The notes under the pieces were generated by a model. That model did no database searches. It was not told the DNA's origin and saw only the letters and a list, made by a program, of their open reading frames with translations. A stretch of DNA of 64,000 nt from CAYLLE01 sp964384485 (GTDB lineage: Bacteria; Spirochaetota; Spirochaetia; CAYLLE01): NCBI GenBank assembly GCA_964384485.1, contig CAYLLE010000003.1:14323-78322 (forward strand). The letters are read 5' to 3'. How positions within the stretch are numbered: position 1 is the first letter of the stretch; each line of letters starts with the position of its first letter. A program made the position numbers and the translations under genes. Of the stretch, positions 17,877 to 26,944 are shown piece by piece.

Positions 17877-19211
17877 TCAGAATACTTCGTTTCCGGCTAT
17901 GACTTCTCTATAATAATAATAACTGTCCTTCGGAATTCTCCTGTAATCGGTATAGTCACAGTATACAATACCGAACCGCCGGGTGTATCCGTAGGCCCAT
18001 TCAAAATTATCGATAAAAGACCATAGATAATACCCCTTAAGCGGTACCCCGTCATCTATAGCCGCGAGACAGGCCTTGAAATGATCGTTCAAGTACGATA
18101 TGCGTTCCGGATCGGACACCCTTTGAAGATCGATGTCGGGAATATCGTGAAAGGCGCATCCGTTTTCGGTCACGTAAAGGTCAAGACCCGGGCAATGATT
18201 TTTCAGCCACATGAGCTGACGGTAAAGCCCGGCCGGGACGATCGGCCAATCCATGGCTGTCTTTTTATGATACGTCGGGATTTTCCGGAACTTTTCCGGT
18301 GAATCGGGATCGTACTCCGCGGCAAATTCGAAATAGTAATTCACACCGAGAAAATCGATCGGCTGAGCAATAATATCCATATCGCCGTCTTTAACAGGCA
18401 GGGTGATGCCTAGGGCGTCCAGGTGACGCTGGGGATACCCATTACCGATCAAGGGATCTAGAAACATCCTGGTCTGTTTGTCCGCTCCCCGGTCAGCCGC
18501 TTCAGCGTCATCCCGGTTGCTGCCGGCCGGTCTGGGAGTATCCAGGTTCAGTGTGGTGCCTATTCTGCCGCTGTATCCGTCGGAACGGTACTGTTTTACC
18601 GCGAGTCCGTGAGCAAGGTTCAGATGGTGAATCGCCCGGTACGCCTGTCCGAGGTCTTTTATACCGGGAGCGTGTACTCCGACTTCATATCCGAGAATGG
18701 AACTGCAGAATGGTTCATTCAATGTTATCCAAAAGTCAACTTTATCCGAAAGTGCTTTAAAACATGCGTCGGCGTAATCAGAATACCGGTAGGCGGTATC
18801 CCGGTCCGCCCATCCCCCCCGGTCCTGAAGTTCCTGAGGCAAATCCCAATGGTATAAGGTTACGGCCGGTTTAATACCGTTTTCCAGAAGCGTGTCGATT
18901 AACCGGTGATAATAATCGAATCCCTTGGGATTCTGCTCCCCTCCTCCCCGGGGGAAGATCCGGGGCCAGGCCAGGGAAAAACGGTACGATTGAACTCCAA
19001 GCTTCTTCATCAGCGCCGCGTCTTCCGCGTACCGGTTATACTGGTCGGCGGCAAAATCTCCGGTATGACCGTGAATCACCTTTCCCGGGGTACGGGAGAA
19101 GGTATCCCAAATACTCGGTCCCCGGCCGTCGGCCTTATGCGCGCCCTCCACCTGATAACTCGCCGTGGCAGTTCCCCATAAAAATCCTTCCGGAAATTGT
19201 GTGCTCTTCAT
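17877..19211 (-). CDS. GH1 beta-glucosidase
   Basis: A 444-aa retaining family-1 glycoside hydrolase, cytoplasmic (no signal peptide), expected to cleave beta-glucosides such as cellobiose or phosphorylated sugars. The family signature FLWGTATASYQVEG is at the N-terminus, the acid/base Glu166 is in TLNEP and the nucleophile Glu349 is in YVTENG. The start is ATG 19211, with AAGGAG somewhat far upstream. It is divergent from the URO-D-like gene across 53 bp. No transporter or regulator is adjacent, so the natural substrate cannot be deduced. Confidence 0.93.
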   Translation of the reverse strand: MKSTQFPEGFLWGTATASYQVEGAHKADGRGPSIWDTFSRTPGKVIHGHTGDFAADQYNRYAEDAALMKKLGVQSYRFSLAWPRIFPRGGGEQNPKGFDYYHRLIDTLLENGIKPAVTLYHWDLPQELQDRGGWADRDTAYRYSDYADACFKALSDKVDFWITLNEPFCSSILGYEVGVHAPGIKDLGQAYRAIHHLNLAHGLAVKQYRSDGYSGRIGTTLNLDTPRPAGSNRDDAEAADRGADKQTRMFLDPLIGNGYPQRHLDALGITLPVKDGDMDIIAQPIDFLGVNYYFEFAAEYDPDSPEKFRKIPTYHKKTAMDWPIVPAGLYRQLMWLKNHCPGLDLYVTENGCAFHDIPDIDLQRVSDPERISYLNDHFKACLAAIDDGVPLKGYYLWSFIDNFEWAYGYTRRFGIVYCDYTDYRRIPKDSYYYYREVIAGNEVF

Positions 19212-19264
19212 TTTATAGTTGATTACTCCTTTTCTTTTTTATCCATGCCATGATACCATAAATC

Positions 19265-20284
19265 ATGACAAGAAAAGAAGTAGTCGCGGCGGCGCTGGAT
19301 GGCAGCCGGCCGCCTTATGTACCTTGGCATCTGGATTTTACACAGGAAGCGGAAGAAAAACTCCAAAGACATTTCAATACCGCAGACCTAACCGGTGTCC
19401 TGCAGAATCATTTCCTGCCGCTGGGTAACCAGATTGTAAAATTTGAGCGTCTTGGCAACGGAAGAGTAAAGGATTATTTCGGCACGGTCTGGGACAGGAG
19501 TGTGGATAAAGATATCGGTGTCGTTGAGGAACCCCTCCTGGCCAGTCCGACTTTACAGGGGTACGAGTTTCCCGATCCTTACGGTGACGGTTCTTTCGAA
19601 ACGATCGAAGCCCGGATATCCGGACACCCCGAACTTTACGCCCTCTATTACATGGGTTTTTCTCTGTATGAAAGGGCTTGGATTCTCAGAGGAATGGAGA
19701 ACCTGCTGATGGATTTTTATCAAAATCCTGAATTTGCCCGGGAACTTCTGGAAACAATAACGGAGTACAATCTACAGGTAATACGTAAAGCACTCACCTA
19801 TCCCATCGACGGTATATATTTCGGAGATGACTGGGGGCAGCAGAACGGATTAATTATGGGACCGAAGCTTTGGCGGGAGTTTATCTACCCTCAGCTGAAA
19901 CGGATGTACGGTGAGGTTAAAAAAGAAGGGAGAAAAGTTTTTATTCACTCCTGCGGCGACGTGGATGAGCTCTTTGATGATCTCATAGAAATCGGCTTGG
20001 ACTGCTTTAATCCTTTCCAGCCCGAAGTGATGGATGTGGATTCCTTGATTAAGCAGTATTCGGGCAGACTTGCCTTCCACGGCGGATTATCCACCCAGCG
20101 GACACTTCCCTACGGGACTACCCGGGATGTGGCGGCGGAAACCGCAAAACTGCTTAAGTTGGGTTCCCTGGGCGGTTATATTTTCGCGCCGGCCCATGCT
20201 GTTGAAGGAGATGTTCCCCTGGAAAACATGCTTACATTCATCGATCTATTGAAGGAACAGACCGGTTTCAGCACCGGTCCGTAA
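19265..20284 (+). CDS. Uroporphyrinogen decarboxylase-family protein (methyltransferase-like)
   Basis: A 339-aa URO-D superfamily TIM barrel. It begins MTRKEVVAAALDG and has the late motifs VFIHSCGDVDEL and FHGGLSTQRTLPYGT. It is unlikely to be the haem enzyme, since no other haem gene is near. HSCG resembles the His-x-Cys zinc pair of MtaA-type corrinoid methyltransferases, but the third Cys position reads APAHAVEG here. The function is therefore open: a methyltransferase or a carbohydrate-linked enzyme. It is divergent from the beta-glucosidase. A Shine-Dalgarno is lacking and a TACCAT box ends 5 nt before the ATG. A paralogue lies at 62860. Confidence 0.75.
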   Translation: MTRKEVVAAALDGSRPPYVPWHLDFTQEAEEKLQRHFNTADLTGVLQNHFLPLGNQIVKFERLGNGRVKDYFGTVWDRSVDKDIGVVEEPLLASPTLQGYEFPDPYGDGSFETIEARISGHPELYALYYMGFSLYERAWILRGMENLLMDFYQNPEFARELLETITEYNLQVIRKALTYPIDGIYFGDDWGQQNGLIMGPKLWREFIYPQLKRMYGEVKKEGRKVFIHSCGDVDELFDDLIEIGLDCFNPFQPEVMDVDSLIKQYSGRLAFHGGLSTQRTLPYGTTRDVAAETAKLLKLGSLGGYIFAPAHAVEGDVPLENMLTFIDLLKEQTGFSTGP

Positions 20285-20290
20285 AAACCG

Positions 20291-20845
20291 TTAGTTTCCA
20301 AACGGAATGGAGTACATAATTCCCAGATTTACCTTTATCAATGTGAGGGCGGCAATAATCGCGCCTCCCACGGCATTCCCGATAGCTCCCCCGACATCGG
20401 TTGATTCTTCCAGTTCGAAACAAGAGGGGAAGGCGGTAAAGCCGAAGTTGAATCCAAGCTCGCCGGGTCCAAGGGGAATAAACGTGTTTGACAATCCCAG
20501 CATTACCATGACCGGGGGATCCGGCAGGTAATAGTCGTAACCCGCCTTCTCATTTGGTCCTTTCACCGCTGGCGCAGCTCCGACGCCGAGATATAACCAG
20601 CCAAGCTGCCCCTTGATATAGGGAGCCAGATAAATCTCTTTATAATTTAATCCGAATACCGTTTTAACTCCCCCTCCTATTCCGAATATGCCGTTCCTGT
20701 ACATTCCTGCCGCCTCCGGTACAAAATGGGCGGAATTCAGACAGAGTCCGAAACTCATCGTTGTATCTACACTAAAGTATCCGTCGGCAGAAGCACTAAA
20801 AGCGGAGAGCATCAAAATACATGACCCGAATGCGATCTTCTTCAT
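20291..20845 (-). CDS. Small exported protein, probable outer-membrane or periplasmic beta protein
   Basis: I choose ATG 20845 (184 aa), 8 nt after GGAGG; upstream in-frame codons have no such site. The N-terminus KKIAFGSCILMLSAFSASA is a typical signal peptide, with cleavage likely after ASA. The mature part alternates hydrophobic and glycine-rich stretches (GIGGGVKTVFGL, YLGVGAAPAVKG, ELGFNFGFTAFPS), as in small outer-membrane beta-barrels. I do not recognise the family. It stands convergent with the URO-D-like gene (6-nt gap) and downstream of yihY on the same strand, possibly under its own promoter. Confidence 0.6.
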   Translation of the reverse strand: MKKIAFGSCILMLSAFSASADGYFSVDTTMSFGLCLNSAHFVPEAAGMYRNGIFGIGGGVKTVFGLNYKEIYLAPYIKGQLGWLYLGVGAAPAVKGPNEKAGYDYYLPDPPVMVMLGLSNTFIPLGPGELGFNFGFTAFPSCFELEESTDVGGAIGNAVGGAIIAALTLIKVNLGIMYSIPFGN

Positions 20846-20878
20846 AACTTCCTCCAGGATACAATATATCACATCCGG

Positions 20879-22222
20879 TTATTTTTTTTCTTCCTTTTCC
20901 TGTTTATCTTGTTTATCCTTTCTATTTTTTGTCTGAATTGTGGTAATGAGCTTTTTGACCGTAATGTCTTTTAATTCCCGGTCCAGCTCTCTCTGCATTG
21001 TTTCGAGTACTTCCTTTGTACCGGGACTCAGGTAGGCCCGTGAAAAATCCCTCTTTCGTCCGATTATGACATCGATAAGCTCATTCATGGTGATGGAATC
21101 AAGGGGACGGGCGGGAACGTAGCCTTCCTCATCTCCCCGGACAGGCAGGATAAACTTTTCCTTAGAAAGAAGACTGATTATGGATTCTATTTCACTAGTG
21201 GAAAGGTTAAGGCGCTTCCCTACCGTAGTCGCCGTCGGGGGAACATCTTCCTTCTCATACTGATCCGCGATATGCAGAAATAAATCAATACCCGCTGCTA
21301 TTCTGTCACCGGGGGAACGGAATGTTTCCTCTTCCCCGCTGGACGGGATTTTAACGTTTTGGTGTACATAAGCTACTTCCAGGGAAATCATAATGATGAT
21401 CCACCCTAGATACAGCCATATCAGGAAGATGGGAATGGCTGCCAAGGAACCGTAGACTACCGAAAAGGTTATGGATTTGCTCACAAAGAGGGTGAACAGC
21501 CGTTTTGCTATTTCCCATAAAATCGCCCCGATGATGGCCCCGATCACGGCGCTTTTAAAATGGACCTTCCCGTTCGGAACAACCATGATCATCATCACAA
21601 ACGCCAGAAAAATGAACAGCACGGGAAATATAGCCCGAAAAATCGTTTCGAAAATGCTGTAGCCCGGAAGCTCCGCCACCCCCCGGAAGGCGTCACGGAT
21701 AAGGTTCGATATTGAAAAACTCGCTCCGATCAGGATACTGCCGAAAACAAGAACCGCGGTATACACTTTGACAATATCGATAAATGAACGGTCCGACCGG
21801 GCTCCCCAGATGATGTTGAAGTTCCGCTCAATATTATTCAGAAGCAGGATAGATGTCACAAGAAACATGCCGAGCCCCACTGCCCCTAGGGTACCGGTAT
21901 TCTCCGTGAAATTCTCGAAGTACTCCAGAATCTGATCCTGCCGGGCGGGAACAAACATATCGATCAGAAACTGTTTAATGGACTGTTCGATAGATGAAAA
22001 TGATCCTACCGCGCTTAAAAAAGAAAACAGCACCACAAAAAACGGAACCAATGCGAGCAGGGATGTATAGGCAAGGCCGGACGCGCGGATAATGCAGTCA
22101 TCCTTTATAAACTGTTTTCCAGAATGGTTTAAAAACTGCAGATCGAATACAAGGGTTTTTTTTACTTTCGGATAAGCATTCGGATCAGAGGTTAGAAGTT
22201 CGTTAATTATCTTATTGTTCAT
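20879..22222 (-). CDS. YihY/BrkB-family inner-membrane protein with C-terminal extension
   Basis: A 447-aa protein. Residues ~35-300 have the six-helix YihY/BrkB pattern (LAYTSLLALVPFFVVLFSFLS, NIIWGARSDRSF, IFLIWLYLGWIIIMIS). The family usually stops near 300 residues; here about 150 more follow, with a winged-helix-like stretch (TATTVGKRLNLSTSEIESIISLL) and a charged Lys/Glu tail. The family was once called ribonuclease BN in error, and its real role is unclear. The extension suggests a cytoplasmic regulatory or nucleic-acid contact part, an inference from pattern only. ATG 22222 has no clear Shine-Dalgarno. Confidence 0.85.
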   Translation of the reverse strand: MNNKIINELLTSDPNAYPKVKKTLVFDLQFLNHSGKQFIKDDCIIRASGLAYTSLLALVPFFVVLFSFLSAVGSFSSIEQSIKQFLIDMFVPARQDQILEYFENFTENTGTLGAVGLGMFLVTSILLLNNIERNFNIIWGARSDRSFIDIVKVYTAVLVFGSILIGASFSISNLIRDAFRGVAELPGYSIFETIFRAIFPVLFIFLAFVMMIMVVPNGKVHFKSAVIGAIIGAILWEIAKRLFTLFVSKSITFSVVYGSLAAIPIFLIWLYLGWIIIMISLEVAYVHQNVKIPSSGEEETFRSPGDRIAAGIDLFLHIADQYEKEDVPPTATTVGKRLNLSTSEIESIISLLSKEKFILPVRGDEEGYVPARPLDSITMNELIDVIIGRKRDFSRAYLSPGTKEVLETMQRELDRELKDITVKKLITTIQTKNRKDKQDKQEKEEKK

Positions 22223-22302
22223 GTCTTATAAGATAATGAGAATATACAGCAGAAGTGAAGCCGGCTCATCATTTATATACCAGGAGGCTGAATGCGGTAT
22301 TG

Positions 22303-22335
22303 CAAAAAAAACCGCCTGTAACGGCGGTTTTTTTC
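22303..22335 (-). terminator. Rho-independent terminator after rpsD
   Basis: Hairpin ACCGCC / GGCGGT with a 6-nt loop, flanked by an A-run on one side and a T-run on the other, so it can work in both directions. It lies 14 bp past the rpsD stop. Confidence 0.88.
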
Positions 22336-22348
22336 GATTTATTGGATA

Positions 22349-22963
22349 CTACTTCGCGTAGTACTCGACCACGAGCTGTTCATCCGCGATGGTCGGTATT
22401 AAATCACGGGTAGGCAGAATAGTGACTGATCCTTTGAGTTCATCCCGGGAAACATCCAGCCACTGCGGTACGGGCTGTGAACCTGTTTCTGTTAATATCC
22501 GGCGGGCTAAATCCTGGGATACCTTTCTGTCTTTAACGGCAATTTCATCCTGAGCTTTCACCACAAAAGAAGGAATGTTAACACGTCTTCCGTTTACCTG
22601 GATGTGGCCGTGGTTAACCAGCTGCCGCGCCTGTGACCGCGTGGAAGCAAATCCCATCCGATAAACGACATTGTCCAGACGGCGCTCTAAAAGAATAAGC
22701 ATATTATGCCCTGCCACACCTTTCATTGTTTTTGCTTTGGCAAAAAGATTTCTAAACTGTTTTTCCGATAAACCGTAAGCAAATTTCAGCTTCTGCTTTT
22801 CACCTAACTGCCGGGCGTATTCAGTTTTTCGAATCCGGCCTCGCCGGACTTCACCCGGTCCCTGGGGTTTTCTTTTTAAGAGTTTATCGTATTTGGGATT
22901 CCCGTAAATATTTATGCCGAAACGGCGTACAACTTTTCCTCTGGCTGTTGAATTTCTTGCCAC
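22349..22963 (-). CDS. rpsD: 30S ribosomal protein S4
   Basis: A 204-aa S4, the primary 16S rRNA binder that nucleates 30S assembly. It has the S4 RNA-binding domain (LERRLDNVVYRMGFASTRSQ, ARQLVNHGHIQVNG) and ends with the family's VEYYAK-type tail. The start is GTG 22963 with AAAGGAG upstream. The gene is monocistronic rather than in the alpha operon, as in a number of bacteria outside the Proteobacteria. It has its own promoter (23171-23199), a ~200-nt leader and a strong terminator. S4 represses its own synthesis in other bacteria, so the long leader may be an autoregulatory target. Confidence 0.98.
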   Translation of the reverse strand: MARNSTARGKVVRRFGINIYGNPKYDKLLKRKPQGPGEVRRGRIRKTEYARQLGEKQKLKFAYGLSEKQFRNLFAKAKTMKGVAGHNMLILLERRLDNVVYRMGFASTRSQARQLVNHGHIQVNGRRVNIPSFVVKAQDEIAVKDRKVSQDLARRILTETGSQPVPQWLDVSRDELKGSVTILPTRDLIPTIADEQLVVEYYAK

Positions 22964-23089
22964 TTACTGCTCCTTTTCTCCAATGGAACTTGATTTAATT
23001 TCCGGAATCTTTAAGACAATCAAATTAAAACTTCAGTCGAAATACTGCGTGATGATTACATCTCAAGTTTCCAGGTAACTTTCAAATTT

Positions 23090-23122
23090 TTACTGACTAA
23101 CACCTTGCGGCGGTTTAAACAT
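23090..23122 (-). CDS. Possible 10-aa leader peptide upstream of rpsD
   Basis: Within the rpsD leader an ATG opens a 10-codon frame (MFKPPQGVSQ) with GGGGAGGG about 7 nt upstream, a better ribosome-binding site than most genes here have. It contains a Pro-Pro pair, which can slow ribosomes. It may be a chance match; no homologue can be judged at this size. Confidence 0.3.
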   Translation of the reverse strand: MFKPPQGVSQ

Positions 23123-23170
23123 AAGACAACCCTCCCCGATAAAGCTTGAGTTCAGAGGATTGCTTGGACT

Positions 23171-23199
23171 AACATAAAACAGTTGAAAAAAACTGTCAA
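23171..23199 (-). promoter_or_regulatory. Sigma-70 promoter of rpsD
   Basis: TTGACA, 17-bp spacer, TATGTT on the minus strand, giving a start near 23164 and a ~200-nt leader. An ACAGTT-6-AACTGT inverted repeat overlaps the -35 and spacer. Apart from the leader-peptide candidate I see nothing else in the 268-bp gap 22964-23231. Confidence 0.7.
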
Positions 23200-23231
23200 G
23201 AGAGGAGAATCCTTTTCCCAATATACAGAAT

Positions 23232-24812
23232 CTACTTCTTCCGGGATTCCCCGAAAAGTCTTTTAAGGAGTCCCGGTTTTTTCCTGTTTCCCTTCTTCTC
23301 CGCGGGAGAACGGTCCTTATCTGCCTTAAAATCTTCTCCGTATTTTTTCCGGTAGTAAGCCAGGCGGTCTTCCATGGAAGAGGAGCTGTCCGGCTTTTTC
23401 CCCAGGGCCTGGTTCACGTTGATATCCTTTTTCCGTTTCGGTGCGCCTTTTTTTGCTGCCGGTTTATGCTGGGATTTCCCCTTTGCTCCGGACGGTTTCC
23501 CCGTTTGCGCCTGGGATTTCGGTTTTTCCGCTCTTTGAGTTCTGCCGGCAGGCCGGCTGCCTGTCCCTTTCGACCGGGGTGACGAGGGTTTCCCCCGGGA
23601 GTCCCGTTTCCGGCTGCTCCTGCTCCCCTGTCTTTCTCCGTGCCGTTCAAGCTGGATGAACTGATCGGCGCTTTTATCCGCCGAGAGCATGGCGTCGGAA
23701 ACCGATTCTACCGGTATCTTCATGTTAATGAGTTTCTCGATCGGTTCAAGTCCGTAGACGTACCGCTCACAGGCAAAGGAAACCGCCTTCCCGGTTTTAC
23801 CCGCCCGGGCGGTCCGTCCGATCCGGTGTACATAGTTTTCACAGTCTTCCGGCAGATCAAAGTTAATCACCATATCAAGGTCGTCCACATGGAGTCCCCT
23901 GGCGGCAACATCTGTTGCCACAAGAAACTGCAGCTTTCCCTGCTTTAGATCATCGATTATTCGCATCCGCTTTTTCTGGGGCAAATCTCCCATTATATAA
24001 TGACAGTTGTATCCGTTTGCTTTGAGCCGTTTTGCGAGAATCTCCACCATCTTTTTTGTGTTGGCGAATATCAGCGCGTTCTGCGGCTGCTCCCGCTCTA
24101 AAAGTCCCAGGAGAAACGGCAGCTTTTCATCTTTCCCTAAGTGATAGAGTTTCTGCTGAATAAGATCAACCGTGAGTTTTTCAGGTTCTACAGCTATTTC
24201 CACCGGATTTCTCATATACTTCCATGCCAGATTTCTCACCTTCTGATCTAAGGTGGCGGAAAAAAGCATGGTGACCCGTTTATCAGGATCATCCATCCTT
24301 CTGAGCATCCACGTTATATCCGGATAAAACCCCATATCAAACAGCCGGTCAGCTTCATCAATTACCAGAATCCCGACTTCGGCAAATGAAAGCTTACCCG
24401 ATTTGTTCAGGTCGATCAGTCTGCCGGGTGTTCCGATCATTACATCAACACCATTATTCAGGAGTGACTCCTGTTTCCAGTATCCCACCCCGCCGTAAAA
24501 GGAGCCGATTTTCAAACCGGTTTTTCCGCCGATGGTGTTGCCGTCCCGTTCGATCTGCACTGCCAGTTCTCTCGTCGGAGCGATTATCAGTGCCGTTTTT
24601 CCTTTAAACTCTTTATTCTCGAGCAGAAGCTGAAAGATGGTTATCAGAAAAGCGGCTGTTTTTCCGGTCCCGGTCTGAGACTGAACAGCCACATCCTTAC
24701 CTTGCAGACTATGAACCAGGGACTGTTCTTGAACTTCGGTACAATCCGTAAACCCCGCGTCCTCTATTCCCCCCATAACCTGGGGATTCAAATCAAATTC
24801 ATTAAATTTCAT
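23232..24812 (-). CDS. DEAD-box RNA helicase (RhlB/RhlE-like)
   Basis: A 526-aa ATP-dependent RNA helicase. Core motifs: Q motif CTEVQEQSL, Walker A SQTGTGKT, PTRELA, TPGR, DEAD (VIDEADRLFD), SAT, and motif VI HRIGRTARAG. The second RecA domain contains ACERYVYGLEPIEKLI, close to RhlB-type helicases. Residues ~390-526 form a disordered tail rich in Lys, Arg, Ser, Pro and Gly, likely for RNA binding, as in other cold-shock or ribosome-assembly helicases. Position next to rpsD fits a role in ribosome biogenesis or RNA decay, but that is inference. GGAG lies about 15 nt before ATG 24812, rather far. Confidence 0.93.
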   Translation of the reverse strand: MKFNEFDLNPQVMGGIEDAGFTDCTEVQEQSLVHSLQGKDVAVQSQTGTGKTAAFLITIFQLLLENKEFKGKTALIIAPTRELAVQIERDGNTIGGKTGLKIGSFYGGVGYWKQESLLNNGVDVMIGTPGRLIDLNKSGKLSFAEVGILVIDEADRLFDMGFYPDITWMLRRMDDPDKRVTMLFSATLDQKVRNLAWKYMRNPVEIAVEPEKLTVDLIQQKLYHLGKDEKLPFLLGLLEREQPQNALIFANTKKMVEILAKRLKANGYNCHYIMGDLPQKKRMRIIDDLKQGKLQFLVATDVAARGLHVDDLDMVINFDLPEDCENYVHRIGRTARAGKTGKAVSFACERYVYGLEPIEKLINMKIPVESVSDAMLSADKSADQFIQLERHGERQGSRSSRKRDSRGKPSSPRSKGTGSRPAGRTQRAEKPKSQAQTGKPSGAKGKSQHKPAAKKGAPKRKKDINVNQALGKKPDSSSSMEDRLAYYRKKYGEDFKADKDRSPAEKKGNRKKPGLLKRLFGESRKK

Positions 24813-24853
24813 CTATTAATTTATTCTCCTTCTAAAAATATTCCCGGGAGCAT

Positions 24854-26884
24854 TTAAGCTTTTTTAATATTTACCGCGGTGTTCTTTTTCTTAACCCGCA
24901 GAAGCTTTCCCGGGGCATGGGTAAAAAAACGGCTTTGTCTGTACTTCAACCGCATTCTTGCGTTTACTGCCCATCCGGAAGCTTCAATAATTGAACTTAT
25001 GTCCCTCTTCCTCAGCTTTAAAAAGGCGGATATCGAGGCCGGAATAACAACAGCTAAAGCCGCGCTGCCGAAACCGATCAGAATCTGCCACCAGGCGATT
25101 TCAGCCAATGTTTTCGTAATAAAAGCAAGAGCTGAACTAACAGCCGCGACAGCTACGCCTCCCGCGGCGATCATCCCCGCTGTCCCCCCCGGCGGGGTTT
25201 GTCTCGGAACTGAGACCGGCTGGGTTTCTCCGGGTTGAAGCCGGTCTACAGCGATTACGGTTGTATCGTCCAGCTTTTTTTCCGCCTCCATGGTAATCGA
25301 TTCTATTTTTCCTGTCACAAGCCGGCCAAGCCGTTTAAAAGGCGCGGCAACCGCTTCCCGGATACTCACCGGATTTTCTATAATATCGACTACTTCGGCG
25401 TCCTGTTCCAACCCGTGGATATCATGAAAGATCCCCCGCTTTCCAATGCCGAGATTACCGACACCTCCGGAAGTAACCGGAATCGCTGCTACCTTTGAAA
25501 CGGCCCCGGACTTGTCGTATATGGCCACGTAAAGTACATACATTCCGGAAGAAACGGCAGTCCTTTTGTGGAGTTCCCGGTTCAATACAGGCACGGCAAG
25601 ATTAAAATGCCGGCCGTCCATAATAAGTGTGCCTGTTTCAAACGCCGCTCTGCTGGAAATATTGTAGAGCTGAGGAAAACTCACAAAATTATTGGCAAAA
25701 CACAAAATGTTAGCCTGAGAAAGAACAAGTTTCTCCAGTAATCTTACCTCCTCTATAGTGTACGCGGATTTTTCAGACTCCGTCAGCAGCGCGTCTATCC
25801 CCCTAACCGCGTCGGTTAACTTTTCCCCGTTAAAAAAATACTTCGGCAGGGTCTCATAGGGACCCTGGGGCCGTTTTGCCATCCATTCCGAATACGGGAC
25901 AAGAATCTCCTTAAGGCGCATCCAGAAAGATTCCGAAATACCAGTTTCCGTTTCGGAAGGAAACCACTTGCGGAGCGGCTCTGTGAGAGTATCGAACTGT
26001 CGACGGTATTTCGGATTGACAGGATCGTTCATACGAATAATACCATCCGGCCTTACTTTCTGCAAGGGGAGTTTTTCCAGAAGCTCACCGGCCGCCGCGT
26101 CCTCACCGCCCAGGGGATCATAACTGTAATTCCGTATCTGAAGGGCCCCCGCGGCGGCAATTCCGCAGAGGAGATAAAAGCGTTTAACCTCCCCGTCCAG
26201 GGCGTCCACACCGTGTTTGACTGCCGCGGTATCATCTCCGAACGGCAAAATACTTTTTTTTGCTCCCGGTATATCAAGCTCTTTCTCCCACTCCTTATAC
26301 AGCCCGATTCCGCTGGTAAATTCATTCAACTTCATCCGGTTAATGCCTGGCTTTCCCGAAGGATGAGGAACCCCGCCCGTGATCCTTATGGCTTCGGATA
26401 TGAACTCAGCTTCCCCGGATTCTGTTTCTCCGGCTTTGGGAAGGATTACTCCAGCCCCGCTGATCGGGGAAGATAAAAGTTCAGCTTCCGCATCCCGGAT
26501 CATTTTTAGAGAAAGGGACGTACCGTCGCCGGTACATCCGCTTAACTTTCTGAAGGCATCATGTATCTGCCGGCCTTCGGCTGTGTCCTGATTAATACAC
26601 GCGATATCAACCGTGTCCGACTCCTGTTCGATACCGTCATACCGGCAGAGGAGCCGGAAAAGATGGCGAATCTCCCTGCGGAGATCCCGGCACCGTATCC
26701 GGTCATCATTATCCGCGTCCAGAATTGCCAGAAAATCCTTATCCATATTGATGGTAGAAATCGGAGCGCTGGTGGCTATCCAGAGAGCTTCATCAAGCTC
26801 AAGAACCGCCGCCAAATCATCCGCGGTGCGCAGTCTGAGATGTTTCGTATTACCGTAGCGCTCGAAAGCTTGTTTTTTTTTCAT
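24854..26884 (-). CDS. Large uncharacterised protein with EF-hand-like motif and C-terminal membrane helices
   Basis: A 676-aa protein I cannot assign to a characterised family. Residues 56-67 (DADNDDRIRCRD) fit an EF-hand calcium loop, with Asp at positions 1, 3 and 5, Ile at 8 and Asp at 12, but Asp replaces the usual Gly at 6. The preceding SAPISTINMDKDFLAIL looks conserved-type. The middle is a long soluble region with no motif I know. Near residues 570-630 there are two hydrophobic helices, followed by a basic tail (KLLRVKKKNTAVNIKK), so it is probably anchored with a large cytoplasmic part. A good promoter places the transcription start at the ATG itself, and there is no Shine-Dalgarno. 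Confidence 0.75.
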   Translation of the reverse strand: MKKKQAFERYGNTKHLRLRTADDLAAVLELDEALWIATSAPISTINMDKDFLAILDADNDDRIRCRDLRREIRHLFRLLCRYDGIEQESDTVDIACINQDTAEGRQIHDAFRKLSGCTGDGTSLSLKMIRDAEAELLSSPISGAGVILPKAGETESGEAEFISEAIRITGGVPHPSGKPGINRMKLNEFTSGIGLYKEWEKELDIPGAKKSILPFGDDTAAVKHGVDALDGEVKRFYLLCGIAAAGALQIRNYSYDPLGGEDAAAGELLEKLPLQKVRPDGIIRMNDPVNPKYRRQFDTLTEPLRKWFPSETETGISESFWMRLKEILVPYSEWMAKRPQGPYETLPKYFFNGEKLTDAVRGIDALLTESEKSAYTIEEVRLLEKLVLSQANILCFANNFVSFPQLYNISSRAAFETGTLIMDGRHFNLAVPVLNRELHKRTAVSSGMYVLYVAIYDKSGAVSKVAAIPVTSGGVGNLGIGKRGIFHDIHGLEQDAEVVDIIENPVSIREAVAAPFKRLGRLVTGKIESITMEAEKKLDDTTVIAVDRLQPGETQPVSVPRQTPPGGTAGMIAAGGVAVAAVSSALAFITKTLAEIAWWQILIGFGSAALAVVIPASISAFLKLRKRDISSIIEASGWAVNARMRLKYRQSRFFTHAPGKLLRVKKKNTAVNIKKA

Positions 26885-26889
26885 TGAAT

Positions 26890-26918
26890 ATTTTATTAAG
26901 CAACAGTACTGTTTTCAA
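26890..26918 (-). promoter_or_regulatory. Promoter giving a leaderless transcript of the EF-hand-like gene
   Basis: TTGAAA, 17-bp spacer, TAAAAT on the minus strand. Only 5 nt separate the -10 box from ATG 26884, so the start of transcription should coincide with the A of ATG. Confidence 0.6.
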
Positions 26919-26944
26919 AAATGTTCTGGAGAACCTCTGGAGCA

